Below are positions 1-7,174 of a stretch of 12,359 nucleotides of DNA, one piece after another. The notes under the pieces are model-generated. The model was given only the letters and a program-made list of their open reading frames with translations. It was not told the DNA's origin and searched no databases. The stretch covers positions 1-12,359 of the forward strand of contig CABUUB010000055.1 of NCBI GenBank assembly GCA_902494625.1, written 5' to 3'. This DNA is from an uncultured Collinsella sp. Its GTDB lineage: Bacteria > Actinomycetota > Coriobacteriia > Coriobacteriales > Coriobacteriaceae. The number at the start of each line of letters is the position of its first letter. The stretch's first letter is position 1. The position numbers and the translations under genes are program-made.

Positions 1-96
1 GCCGTCGTGGCCGGCGTTCCTGCCCGCGTCATCAAGATGCGCGACGCCCAGACCGACAGCAAGACCGGCCTGGAAGAGGGCCTGCGCCAGCTTTAA
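1..96 (+). CDS. dapH: DapH C-terminus (tetrahydrodipicolinate N-acetyltransferase), partial
   Basis: This is the last 31 residues of a plus-strand gene cut by the left edge. It reads AVVAGVPARVIK and ends TGLEEGLRQL before TAA at 94-96. The 'VxGxPARVIK' stretch is the final coil of a left-handed beta-helix (hexapeptide-repeat) acyltransferase. The tail pattern (K-T-x-L-E-x-x-L-R-x-L) resembles the end of 2,3,4,5-tetrahydropyridine-2,6-dicarboxylate N-acetyltransferase (DapH) rather than serine or sugar acetyltransferases. DapH acetylates tetrahydrodipicolinate in the acetylase branch of the meso-DAP/lysine pathway in the cytoplasm. The catalytic part lies outside the window, so the call rests on the tail alone. 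Another hexapeptide acetyltransferase is the main alternative. Confidence 0.65.
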   Translation, partial: AVVAGVPARVIKMRDAQTDSKTGLEEGLRQL

Positions 97-98
97 TA

Positions 99-126
99 GT
101 TACGGCGTTTTACCAAACGCCGTAAC
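99..126 (+). terminator. Perfect 12-bp hairpin just after dapH
   Basis: The arms gttacggcgttt (99-110) and aaacgccgtaac (115-126) pair perfectly around a tacc loop, starting two bases after the dapH stop. No U-tract follows, so it is not a textbook intrinsic terminator. It may protect the mRNA 3' end or help termination together with the downstream hairpin at 284-329. Confidence 0.5.
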
Positions 127-138
127 GACCCGACGCTG

Positions 139-238
139 CAAACGCCCCTAGGCGGCAATCTGACGTTCAATCGTCGGGCATGACCAGAAGGTCAATGCCC
201 TCCTCTTTCGCGTCACCTTGCTCGCCTAGGGGCGTTTT
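139..238. repeat. 100-bp inverted-repeat element (MITE-like or structured RNA)
   Basis: A perfect 15-bp inverted repeat, aaacgcccctaggcg (140-154) and cgcctaggggcgttt (223-237), encloses about 68 bases. The interior has two local hairpins: gacg/cgtc (162-175), and gggcatgacc paired with ggtc-a-atgccc (176-200, one bulged A, agaa loop). The 5-mer cgctg occurs at 134-138 and 239-243, just outside both ends, as expected of a target duplication. No convincing gene lies inside. It could be a miniature transposable element or the outer stem of a folded RNA; the sequence alone does not decide. Confidence 0.4.
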
Positions 239-283
239 CGCTGGCGTATGCTCAACCTACGGCGCAATGTCAGCGACCAAGCC

Positions 284-329
284 GAAAACAAAAAGGCCGA
301 AGTCCCGAAGGGTTTCGGCCTTTGTTTTC
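284..329. terminator. Bidirectional intrinsic terminator between convergent dapH and the nucleoid protein gene
   Basis: aaaggccgaa (292-301) pairs with ttcggccttt (314-323), with an inner ccc/ggg stem around gaa. A 2-base bulge (290-291) allows the stem to extend: gaaaac (284-289) pairs with gttttc (324-329). A-rich sequence on the left and T-rich sequence on the right give U-tracts in both directions, which fits the convergent genes ending at 96 and 349. Confidence 0.85.
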
Positions 330-348
330 CGCAGCGTCCAAGCGCAGT

Positions 349-1353
349 TTATCGGTTCTCGATGCTGCCGATGTTTTTGAGCTCAATGGAGATGAGGCCG
401 TTGGGCTCGTTGACAAACTCGATGTATTCGGAGTTCGAACCCATCTCGGCCGGGAAGCTGATTTCGATACCCGTGTCGGTACGGATCTTATGATTGCGCA
501 CCGCTGCGCGTTCGACCTGCTTGCGCTCCACGGGCACACGCTCAGGCACCTTCTCCTCGGTCAGTGCGGCGCGCACACTCTCCTTGATAACCGGTTCGTC
601 CTCAAAGACCTCGTCGACGATATCCCAAGGCGGCAGTTCCTCGTCATCCTCAACCTTCTCGGCAACGGCAGCCTTAACCTTAGCGAGCGCTACAGCCGTG
701 TTGGCACCGTGCTCCTCGGCGACTTCCTCGACCACACGCGTCACGGTGTCGATGACCTCCTTGCCCGATACGCCCGTGTCGCACTGCAGCAGGCCATCGG
801 GGATAAGCATACGGTCCTCGCCGGCAATCTTGCGCTTCTTGTCCACGTAGCCGATCTCCATGGTACTCGCGCGCACGATGGCATAGCTCGGCACCTTTTG
901 CGAGGGGTTCGGCAGAATGGCGTAGTGGCGCGCGATGTCGTTGCGCACCTCCCCCTCCTCGCGGCCCACTTCGTGCATAAAAGCCTGCTTGGAGCCCAGC
1001 AGCATCACGGCAAACCAGCGGGCATCCTCATCGTCGTCAAAATCGGCCACGAGCACGTCGGTGGACTCGGCTTTCTCGGCTTTGGTGAGCTCGGAGGAAA
1101 TAAACTCCGCAATCTGCTGCGACAGGTTAACGAACTCGCGCTCGCCAAAGAAATAGCCCTTAAGCTCGCCGCCAAACGCAGAGTTCTCGGCAAACGTGGC
1201 GCGTTTATTGTCGGCCGAGGTGCGGGCGCGGCGCAGATGCGTGGTCACGAAGTTGCGCACGGTACGACTCTCGATATCGAGCTCGCGCTGGCTCATGACG
1301 TTGACGGCAGAGTCAAAGTCCAGGATATGCAGAATCGCATGATTGATTTTCAT
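349..1353 (-). CDS. 37-kDa nucleoid-associated protein (NdpA/YejK family)
   Basis: A 334-residue soluble protein of the NdpA/YejK family (Pfam nucleoid-associated protein NA37). It begins MKINHAILHILD, the family's usual N-terminus. A DFDDDEDARWFAVMLL strand near residue 105-120 and a C-terminal segment with GIEISFPAEM (about residues 295-304) followed by an 'LISIEL' strand match the E. coli YejK layout. Family members bind DNA and are found on the nucleoid; their precise role is poorly defined. The region around residues 190-270 is very acidic and probably flexible. An ATG at 1362 would add three residues, but the weak GGA Shine-Dalgarno abuts it. From 1353 the spacing is 9 bases, so I prefer 1353. 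The gene is last in the minus-strand series and converges on dapH. Confidence 0.85.
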   Translation of the reverse strand: MKINHAILHILDFDSAVNVMSQRELDIESRTVRNFVTTHLRRARTSADNKRATFAENSAFGGELKGYFFGEREFVNLSQQIAEFISSELTKAEKAESTDVLVADFDDDEDARWFAVMLLGSKQAFMHEVGREEGEVRNDIARHYAILPNPSQKVPSYAIVRASTMEIGYVDKKRKIAGEDRMLIPDGLLQCDTGVSGKEVIDTVTRVVEEVAEEHGANTAVALAKVKAAVAEKVEDDEELPPWDIVDEVFEDEPVIKESVRAALTEEKVPERVPVERKQVERAAVRNHKIRTDTGIEISFPAEMGSNSEYIEFVNEPNGLISIELKNIGSIENR

Positions 1354-1391
1354 ATACGGCATTCCGTTCTAGATCGATTTCGGCACGAACC

Positions 1392-1397
1392 AGTATA
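1392..1397 (-). promoter_or_regulatory. Candidate -10 box for the nucleoid protein gene
   Basis: TATACT on the minus strand (5 of 6 to TATAAT) lies about 40 bases upstream of the start at 1353. No good -35 is seen at the proper distance, so this is a weak prediction. Confidence 0.3.
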
Positions 1398-1427
1398 GCG
1401 GTCGAGCCCACCCCAGGCGCATCGAAG

Positions 1428-1462
1428 ATTGGTGCATCGGGGACAGGTTGCTTTGCGCCAAT
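1428..1462. repeat. REP-like palindrome, copy 1 (after the hydrolase stop)
   Basis: A 9-bp stem, attggtgca (1428-1436) with tgcgccaat (1454-1462, one G-T pair), encloses a loop containing ggggacaggtt. It lies 2 bases beyond the stop of the DUF2974 gene. The core ggggacaggttgctttgc (1438-1455) differs at two positions from copy 2 at 2643-2673. The ggggacagg-type loop resembles REP elements mobilised by REP-associated tyrosine transposases, although no such transposase is in the window. Confidence 0.65.
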
Positions 1463-1464
1463 GG

Positions 1465-2625
1465 CTAGCGCAGGAGCTCGGACTGCCAAGCCTCGAGCTG
1501 TTCTGCCAAACTCTTGCCGGCAGCGGGCATGTCGATCTGAGGGCGTTTGGGCAGCAGTGCGCATTTAAGGATTGCCACGATGGTCTGCGAGACAAAGCGT
1601 CGTGTATCCTTGTCAAAGCCTTGCGCAGCCTGGAGCATCACGGGCAGGCTCTCGCGCAGATTCCCAGCGATATCCGCAAACCGCTCAGCACCCGTTGCCT
1701 CAAACACGGAGAACAACGCATCTACAAAACGCTCGCGCTCGCCAGGCGACACTGCAAGCAGCATCTCGCGAATGGAGCCATCAACATATCGAGCACCGGC
1801 GGACAGGCGCTCACAGTACACGAAGTCGCGACCATCAACCACCCAGCTAAAGGGATTGTGCTGCAGCAGGCTGAACTCGGTGCTCTCAACGATGGCATAG
1901 TCCTCCTGTGTCTCGAACATCATGCCAAAGATCGACGACCGAGGTAGCGTCTTGTCGATTCGACCGGAAAGATCGGCAAAGGCGTCGCCGTTCAGAAACT
2001 CCTCGACGAAGCCCGGGCCATCATGGGAATACGCCCGTTCGATTCGCTCACGGGCGACATCGGAGCACATCGCCGCACCGTACACCGCAAGGTTTCCACC
2101 CTTGGAATGACCTCCGCACAAAAGCGGCCCGTCAATCGCATCCGCCGCCTCGTCCACATAACGTGCCGCGGATTCCTGGGCCGGCACAGGACACCGGAAC
2201 GCCATGTTAAAGTCCTCTTTCCAGCCCACAATCGTGCTGTCGGTCCCCCGGAAGGAAAGATAGCTAAACCCTGCCGGAAACCGGAACGCCATGGCTGCAA
2301 ACTGCTCTGTCGCCACCACATCGCTCACGGCACGATAGCCGCAAACGTGCACGCCACGGTAGCGAGGGCTTGCTGCCACGGCCTCCAGCAAGGCCCTGCT
2401 CCCCTCTGGGTCCCACAAGTCGTCAATCATGTCCCGGTAGCACTCGGCACGCAGCAGCTCGCGTACGTCTAGGCCCTGCCAGTTCGTCAGTTCCGCCATA
2501 TCACCCGGCAAACGCAAATAGGACAACCACGCAAAGACCAGGCTATCCACCGCGCAGAACGGCCGCTCCTCAAACGGATCAAACGCCGTCTGGGCATAGG
2601 TCAAAAAATTAGGCGAATCCGACAT
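1465..2625 (-). CDS. DUF2974 / Mbeg1-like alpha/beta hydrolase
   Basis: A 386-residue cytoplasmic protein with no signal peptide or membrane segment. It shows the DUF2974 (Mbeg1-like) signature: SFRGTD near residues 124-129 followed by WKEDFN, the nucleophile elbow GGHSKGGNLA at 171-180 with Ser174 as predicted nucleophile, HDGPGF at 201-206, and QHNPFSW at 255-261. Proteins of this family are lipase-like alpha/beta hydrolases common in gut Firmicutes and Actinobacteria; their substrate is not established. The start at 2625 has a gggagg Shine-Dalgarno with short spacing. The ldh terminator and a REP-like palindrome lie just upstream, and a second palindrome follows the stop, so the gene is bracketed by repeats. 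Its codon use and GC match the neighbours, so transfer is not obvious. Confidence 0.85.
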   Translation of the reverse strand: MSDSPNFLTYAQTAFDPFEERPFCAVDSLVFAWLSYLRLPGDMAELTNWQGLDVRELLRAECYRDMIDDLWDPEGSRALLEAVAASPRYRGVHVCGYRAVSDVVATEQFAAMAFRFPAGFSYLSFRGTDSTIVGWKEDFNMAFRCPVPAQESAARYVDEAADAIDGPLLCGGHSKGGNLAVYGAAMCSDVARERIERAYSHDGPGFVEEFLNGDAFADLSGRIDKTLPRSSIFGMMFETQEDYAIVESTEFSLLQHNPFSWVVDGRDFVYCERLSAGARYVDGSIREMLLAVSPGERERFVDALFSVFEATGAERFADIAGNLRESLPVMLQAAQGFDKDTRRFVSQTIVAILKCALLPKRPQIDMPAAGKSLAEQLEAWQSELLR

Positions 2626-2642
2626 GGCCCTCCCATCAACTA

Positions 2643-2673
2643 TGGTACATTGGGGTCAGGTTACTTTGCACCA
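2643..2673. repeat. REP-like palindrome, copy 2 (before the hydrolase start)
   Basis: tggtaca (2643-2649) pairs with tgcacca (2667-2673), with one A-C mismatch, around a loop containing ggggtcaggtt. It has the same orientation and core as copy 1 (ggggtcaggttactttgc, 2652-2669). It sits between the ldh terminator and the ribosome binding site of the hydrolase gene, so it is probably in that gene's leader. Confidence 0.65.
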
Positions 2674-2708
2674 AAAAGGCGTCCGGGCCGTGTGGACCCG
2701 GACGCCTT
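2673..2708 (-). terminator. Intrinsic terminator of ldh
   Basis: ggcgtccggg (2678-2687) pairs with cccggacgcc (2697-2706). In the minus direction the stem is followed by five Us (2677-2673). It begins about 30 bases after the ldh stop and is a strong Rho-independent terminator. Confidence 0.85.
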
Positions 2709-2739
2709 CATTGTAGCTTTTCGCTCTAGCGAGCTTGAT

Positions 2740-3690
2740 TTAGCAGGAGAAGTCGACGCTGTCGATGATGTCCTTGAGGGCCTTGGCGGAGACGGTGAGC
2801 TCATGCTGCTCGTCATCGTTCAGCGGCACGGGAACGCGGCAGACAACGCCGTCGCGGCCAACGACGGTCGGCATGGAGATGGCAAGATCGGACAGGCCAT
2901 ACTCGCCCACCATGAGCGAGGAGACAGGCAGAACGGTCTGCTCATCGCGCATAACGGCGGTGCAGATGCGCTTGACGGCCATGGCGACGCCATAGTAGGT
3001 GGCGTGCTTCTTCTCGATGATGGTGTAGGCGGAGTTCTTGACGTCCTCAGCGATGCGCTTCTCGGCAGCCTCATGCTCCAGGTGGCCGTGAAGCTCACAG
3101 AAGGTGTTCAGCGGAACGCCGGCAACCTGAGCGCTGGACCAAGCGACAAACTCGGAGTCGCCGTGCTCGCCCATGACATAGGCCTGGACATCGCGCGGGT
3201 CAACCTCGACGTGGGCACCAAGCATCTGCTGCAGGCGGCCGGTGTCGAGCACGGTGCCGGAACCGATGACGTGGCCCTCGGGCAGGCCGGACATCTTGAT
3301 GGCGGCGTAGGTCAGAACATCGACCGGGTTGGAGACGATGAGCAGAATGCCGTCGAAGCCGGACTTCTTAATCTCGGGGATAATGGACTTAAAGATGCTG
3401 ACGTTCTTGTTGACCAGGTCCAGGCGGGTCTCACCGGGCTTCTGGGCAGCGCCAGCGGTGACGACGATCATGGCGGCGTCGGCGACATCGGAATAATCGC
3501 CGGCGTAGATCTTCATCGGCTCGGCAAACGTCATACCGTGCGCGATATCCAAGGCCTCACCCTCGGCGCGGTTCTTGTCCACGTCGATGAGGACCATCTC
3601 GGAGAACAGACCACTCTGCATCAGCGCGAACGCCGAAGACGAACCGACGAAACCGCAGCCGACGATAGCGACCTTCTTCTCGTTAACCAT
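2740..3690 (-). CDS. ldh: L-lactate dehydrogenase
   Basis: A 316-residue NAD-dependent L-lactate dehydrogenase that reduces pyruvate to lactate and regenerates NAD+ in fermentation. The N-terminal Rossmann motif is GCGFVG (11-16) with Asp36 for the NAD ribose. The substrate loop AGAAQKPGETR (79-89) carries Gln83, the residue that distinguishes lactate from malate dehydrogenases, and Arg89. Asp149 and Arg152 lie in VLDTGR, and the catalytic histidine is His176 in GEHGDSE. The reading frame is open to 3768, but the start at 3690 is right: MVNEKKVAIVG is the expected beginning and gggag stands 6 bases upstream. The gene has its own terminator downstream. A GC-rich hairpin stands just before its ribosome binding site. 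Confidence 0.95.
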   Translation of the reverse strand: MVNEKKVAIVGCGFVGSSSAFALMQSGLFSEMVLIDVDKNRAEGEALDIAHGMTFAEPMKIYAGDYSDVADAAMIVVTAGAAQKPGETRLDLVNKNVSIFKSIIPEIKKSGFDGILLIVSNPVDVLTYAAIKMSGLPEGHVIGSGTVLDTGRLQQMLGAHVEVDPRDVQAYVMGEHGDSEFVAWSSAQVAGVPLNTFCELHGHLEHEAAEKRIAEDVKNSAYTIIEKKHATYYGVAMAVKRICTAVMRDEQTVLPVSSLMVGEYGLSDLAISMPTVVGRDGVVCRVPVPLNDDEQHELTVSAKALKDIIDSVDFSC

Positions 3691-3716
3691 TAGAAACTCC
3701 CATCTCTCTCCACAAA

Positions 3717-3747
3717 CAAGCCGCCCGGGAACGACCCGAGCGGCTTG
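3717..3747 (-). terminator. Terminator-like hairpin in the ldh leader
   Basis: caagccgc (3717-3724) pairs with gcggcttg (3740-3747), with an inner ggg/ccc stem. On the minus strand TTTGTG follows. It ends 26 bases before the ldh start. It may end the aminotransferase transcript (stop 145 bases upstream) or act as an attenuator in the ldh leader. The U-tract is weak. Confidence 0.55.
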
Positions 3748-3779
3748 TCGTAATCCCAATACATCCAATCGGGACTTTG

Positions 3780-3785
3780 ATTATG
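3780..3785 (-). promoter_or_regulatory. Candidate -10 box for ldh
   Basis: CATAAT on the minus strand (5 of 6 to consensus) lies 90-95 bases before the ldh start, upstream of the leader hairpin. The matching -35 region (TCGATT, 18-base spacer) is poor. No clear Rex-type operator was found around it. Confidence 0.25.
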
Positions 3786-3891
3786 CTCCTATTCGCAGCC
3801 AAAAATCGACCGTTTACCGAAATTGTCTGCAGAATTCGTAAAATAACTGCACGAAATCGGTTTCGAACTATTGACGAGCCAAAATAACTTT

Positions 3892-5055
3892 CTAATACAG
3901 GCCCGCCTCACGAATGGCCTCGACAGCCAAAGCGATCTGGTCGGGCGGTAAGACCAGCGCCATGCGCACGTGCCCCTCGCCCGAAGGACCAAAGCTCGCG
4001 CCCGGCGTCACCACAACGCCGGCCTTCTCCATGAGCTCCTCGCAAAACGCCATGGAATCGGTGCGACCACCAGGGAGCTTGGCCCACACAAACATAGAGC
4101 CATGCGCGTTGGGTCGCTCCCAGCCCAGGCCCTCAAGACCGTCGCACAGGGCGTCGCGGCGCTCCTGGTACTTCAGACGCTGCGCCTCGACCTCATCGCG
4201 CGGGCCATTAAGGCACGCGATGGCGGCCTTCTGGATCGGGAAGAACATGCCAAAGTCGATCTGGCTGCGCAGCTTGGCAAAGGCAGAGACCACATCCTCT
4301 CGGCCGACCAAAAAGCCGATACGCGCACCGGTGACGTTAAACGACTTGGAGAGCGAGAAGAACTCAACGCCTACCTCGAGCGCGCCGGGATACTGCAAGA
4401 AGCTGCCGCCCGGCTCGCCGTCGAACACGATGTCCGAGTATGCGTTGTCGTGAACGATCAGCAGGTCGTGCTCGCGGGCAAAAGCGATGATCTCCTCGTA
4501 GACCTCGGGCGTGCCCACCGAGCCCACCGGGTTGGCGGGCAGCGACACGATCATGTACTTGGCACGGTCGGCCACCTCGGGATCGATGCCCGCCACATAG
4601 GGCAGGTAATTGTGCTCGGCAACCAGCGGATAGTACTCGAGCTTGGCATCGGCGATCTTGGCACCCGCCTCAAAGACCGGGTAGCACGGATCGGGAACCA
4701 AAATGGTGTCACCCGGATCGAGCAGGGCCAGGCCCAAATGGCCCACGCCCTCCTGCGTGCCGTTGCACGACTGCACCATGGACGGCGTAATGCCCGAAAC
4801 GCCAAAGCGACGCTCATAGTAATCGCACACGGCTTGCTTGAGCTCGGGCAGGTCGCGCAGGGCATACTTCCACATCTCGGGATCTTGGGCTGCTTGCGTG
4901 AGCGCCTCGACCACATGGTCGTACGGCTTAAAGTCGGGCGTGCCCACGCTCATGTTGTAAATGGTCTTGCCCTGAGCCTTCAGCGCGAGAAGCTTGTTGT
5001 TGAGCGAGGCGAAGACCTCCGCGCCAAAGCGGTCGAGACGCTGCGATGCCTGCAT
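3892..5055 (-). CDS. Class I PLP-dependent aminotransferase (DAP-aminotransferase-like)
   Basis: A 387-residue fold-type I aminotransferase. The Schiff-base lysine is Lys237 in SLSKSFNVTGARIGF. Asn175 (LPANPVG) and Asp203 (HDNAYSD) are the expected cofactor contacts, and Arg364 (GHVRMAL) is the substrate-carboxylate arginine. It resembles the DapL/AlaC/PatA group. Since dapH is encoded nearby, it could be the N-acetyl-LL-diaminopimelate aminotransferase, but specificity cannot be read from these motifs and an alanine, aspartate or other amino-acid transaminase is equally possible. The frame is open to 5118, but MQASQRLDRFG at 5055 is the natural start: aaggtgg lies 4 bases upstream, and earlier codons run through a terminator hairpin. 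The start to hairpin distance is only about 25 bases. Confidence 0.8.
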   Translation of the reverse strand: MQASQRLDRFGAEVFASLNNKLLALKAQGKTIYNMSVGTPDFKPYDHVVEALTQAAQDPEMWKYALRDLPELKQAVCDYYERRFGVSGITPSMVQSCNGTQEGVGHLGLALLDPGDTILVPDPCYPVFEAGAKIADAKLEYYPLVAEHNYLPYVAGIDPEVADRAKYMIVSLPANPVGSVGTPEVYEEIIAFAREHDLLIVHDNAYSDIVFDGEPGGSFLQYPGALEVGVEFFSLSKSFNVTGARIGFLVGREDVVSAFAKLRSQIDFGMFFPIQKAAIACLNGPRDEVEAQRLKYQERRDALCDGLEGLGWERPNAHGSMFVWAKLPGGRTDSMAFCEELMEKAGVVVTPGASFGPSGEGHVRMALVLPPDQIALAVEAIREAGLY

Positions 5056-5073
5056 GGTGCCACCTTTCGATAT

Positions 5074-5105
5074 AAAAAACGCGGCGCTCCGACAAGAGCG
5101 CCGCG
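5074..5105 (-). terminator. Strong intrinsic terminator between nadE and the aminotransferase
   Basis: A perfect 10-bp GC-rich stem, cgcggcgctc (5080-5089) with gagcgccgcg (5096-5105), has a 6-base loop and is followed on the minus strand by six Us (5079-5074). It is 68 bases after the nadE stop and only 18 bases before the aminotransferase start, leaving no room for a normal promoter between them. Confidence 0.85.
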
Positions 5106-5131
5106 CGATACGGGCCATCAGATTTTAAAAG

Positions 5132-5144
5132 TGTAACGCTTACA
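5132..5144. promoter_or_regulatory. Palindromic operator candidate upstream of the aminotransferase
   Basis: On the minus strand TGTAAGCGTTACA has perfect 5-bp arms (TGTAA/TTACA) around GCG. It resembles LacI-type or catabolite-responsive operators (TGTAANCGNTTACA) but is one base short. Next to it on the minus strand is TAAAAT (5127-5122), a good -10 without a matching -35. A role in aminotransferase control is inference. Confidence 0.3.
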
Positions 5145-5173
5145 ACCCCCGTATTGGTTCAATTTGGCCAACC

Positions 5174-7174
5174 TTAGTCAATTGCATTGAGCGCGTCGAT
5201 CTGCGCAAGCCACAAACGTGAGCTGGCGTCACTTGGCATACGCCAATCGCCGCGCGGGCTGAGCGTCACTGAGCCCACCTTGGGACCATCGGGCAGGCAG
5301 CTGCGCTTAAACTGCTGGGCAAAGAAGCGACGATAGAACGTACGCAACCACGTGTGGACGGTCTTGGCGTCGTAGACGCCCTCGAAGCTCTTGAGCGCCA
5401 TGCGGTAGATCTTGCCCGGCTCAAAGCCAAAACGCAGCAGGTAATAGAGGAAGTAATCGTGCAGCTCGTACGGGCCCACCAAATCCTCGGTCTTCTGTGC
5501 AATCTCGCCATCGCCCGTGGGCGGCAGAAGCTCGGGGGACACCGGCGTATCGAGGATGTCGAGCAAGACCTCGGCAATACGCCCGCCAAAGACATCGGCG
5601 GCATAGCGCACCAAGTGACGCACGAGCGTCTTGGGTACGCTCGCGTTGACGGCGTACATGCTCATGTGGTCGCCGTTATAGGTAGCCCAGCCGAGCGCCA
5701 GCTCCGACAGGTCGCCCGTGCCGATGACAAAACCGCCGGCCTGGTTTGCCAAGTCCATCAGAATCTGCGTACGCTCGCGCGCCTGGCTGTTCTCGTAGGT
5801 CACGTCTTGGACGGCCGGATCGTGCTCAATGTCCTTGAAGTGCTGCTCCACAGCCGCGTGGATCGAAACCTCGCGGAAGCTCACGCCCAGGTCGCGGGCA
5901 AGCGACTCGGCATTAGACTTGGTGCGATGCGTCGTGCCAAAACCTGGCATGGACACGGCTGTGATACCAGTGCGCGGCAGCCCCAGTGCATCGAAGGCAC
6001 GCACGGTCACAAGCAGTGCCAGCGTGGAGTCCAGGCCGCCCGAAAGACCGATCACCGCAGCCTTGGTGCCCGTATGGGCAAGGCGGGTCTTGAGGCCGGC
6101 GGTCTGCAGGTCGAGGATGGTCTCGCAACGCTCGGCCAGATCACCGTGGTCGGCCGGCACAAAAGGCGCGCGAGGGAAAACGCGGTCGATGTCGCAGGCG
6201 TTGCGCAGGACGGGAGCCTCGGAGAGCGTGCCCTCAAACGAAAACTCAACGGTCGCGGCCTCCGGCGCATCGTCCGCGCGCGTCCACGTCGTCGAGCGAC
6301 GGCGCTCGGCAACCAGGCGGTCAAGATCGACATCGGCGATGGCCATATCGCAGGTAAGCAGTTTGGTCGCGGCGAGCTTCGAGCCGTTTTCGTAGACGAG
6401 GTTCTCGCCCGCAAAGACCATATCGGTCGTGGACTCGCCCTCGCTCGCGTCTGCATAGGCATAGGCACAGTACAGGCGTGCGCTCTGATTGGAGATAAGG
6501 CTGCGGCGATAGTCTGCCTTACCGATGATTTCGTCCGAAGCCGACGGGTTGAGAATCACCGTCGCACCGGCAAGCGCCATCTCGGTCGAAGGCGGCGCCG
6601 GCACCCACAGGTCCTCACAGACCTCAACGCCCAGCACCATATCCTCGGCACCCTCATCACAGCAACGGTAGATAAGCCCCGAACCCAGCGGAACCGGACC
6701 CTGACCGGCAAATTCAACCCACACGGGATCCGCAGGCGCCGGAACAAACCAGCGACGCTCATAGAACTCGCCATAGTTGGGCAGATACTTCTTGGCCGTG
6801 AGGCCCAAAAGCTCGCCCGCACAGCACACGGCCGCGCAGTTGTAGATATTTTCAGCCACCGCAACGGGCAAGCCAACGGTAAAGACGATCGGCAGCTCAC
6901 GGGTTTCATCGAGTATGTGCACCAGCGCTGCTTCGCAGGCATGCAGCAGCGTGCGGTTATGGAACAGGTCGGCCGCGGTATAGCCGGTCAGGTTAAGCTC
7001 GGGCAGCACCAGCGCGCGAACGCCGCGCTCGGTAGCCTCGCGAACAGCCGCCAGCGCAACCTCGGCATTGCCCTCGACATCGGCCACGCGAATCTGCGGC
7101 GACGCCGCCGCCACACGCAAAAAGCCATCGTTCTTATTAGCCGAAACGCAGCATTGCCTTGTTGATCTGGACAC
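5174..7174 (-). CDS. nadE: Glutamine-dependent NAD+ synthetase
   Basis: A 666-residue two-domain NAD synthetase that amidates nicotinic acid adenine dinucleotide to NAD+ using glutamine-derived ammonia and ATP, the last step of NAD biosynthesis. Residues about 20-285 are a nitrilase-type glutaminase with the catalytic triad Glu59 (LVLPELNLTGY), Lys in KKYLPNYGEFYE (128-129) and Cys186 (GVEVCEDLW). Residues about 350-640 are the synthetase domain, with the ATP-binding P-loop SGGLDS at 378-383 and GTGDLSELALGW at 485-496. The length matches the long bacterial form. The start is GTG at 7174, with aagggg 6 bases upstream and no in-frame ATG before the conserved region. It appears monocistronic: a terminator follows the stop, and the preceding operon has its own terminator. 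Confidence 0.95.
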   Translation of the reverse strand: MSRSTRQCCVSANKNDGFLRVAAASPQIRVADVEGNAEVALAAVREATERGVRALVLPELNLTGYTAADLFHNRTLLHACEAALVHILDETRELPIVFTVGLPVAVAENIYNCAAVCCAGELLGLTAKKYLPNYGEFYERRWFVPAPADPVWVEFAGQGPVPLGSGLIYRCCDEGAEDMVLGVEVCEDLWVPAPPSTEMALAGATVILNPSASDEIIGKADYRRSLISNQSARLYCAYAYADASEGESTTDMVFAGENLVYENGSKLAATKLLTCDMAIADVDLDRLVAERRRSTTWTRADDAPEAATVEFSFEGTLSEAPVLRNACDIDRVFPRAPFVPADHGDLAERCETILDLQTAGLKTRLAHTGTKAAVIGLSGGLDSTLALLVTVRAFDALGLPRTGITAVSMPGFGTTHRTKSNAESLARDLGVSFREVSIHAAVEQHFKDIEHDPAVQDVTYENSQARERTQILMDLANQAGGFVIGTGDLSELALGWATYNGDHMSMYAVNASVPKTLVRHLVRYAADVFGGRIAEVLLDILDTPVSPELLPPTGDGEIAQKTEDLVGPYELHDYFLYYLLRFGFEPGKIYRMALKSFEGVYDAKTVHTWLRTFYRRFFAQQFKRSCLPDGPKVGSVTLSPRGDWRMPSDASSRLWLAQIDALNAID

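Noticed and set aside
168..256. Minus-strand open stretch ending DLLVMPDD before TGA
   Set aside because: It looks protein-like for about 15 codons but has no start codon except an ATG four codons before the stop, is bounded by TAG at 257-259, and lies in the inverted-repeat element. At most it is a gene-end remnant.
322..1398. Long plus-strand ORF opposite the nucleoid protein gene
   Set aside because: It is a mirror frame of a GC-rich gene, lacks an RBS and recognisable domain, and reads through the opposite gene and its terminator.
3691..3768. N-terminal extension of L-lactate dehydrogenase
   Set aside because: The frame is open but passes through the leader hairpin. The RBS and family N-terminus place the start at 3690.
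3828..3851. tgcag...ctgca inverted repeat upstream of ldh as a Rex operator
   Set aside because: Short arms with a 14-base gap and no TTGTGA-type half-sites; likely chance.
3970..5136. Long plus-strand ORF opposite the aminotransferase
   Set aside because: Antisense shadow of a gene with all PLP-enzyme residues; it also crosses the terminator hairpin.
5354..7165. 603-codon plus-strand ORF opposite nadE
   Set aside because: The minus frame has full NAD synthetase motifs; the plus frame is Arg/His-rich antisense with no family features.
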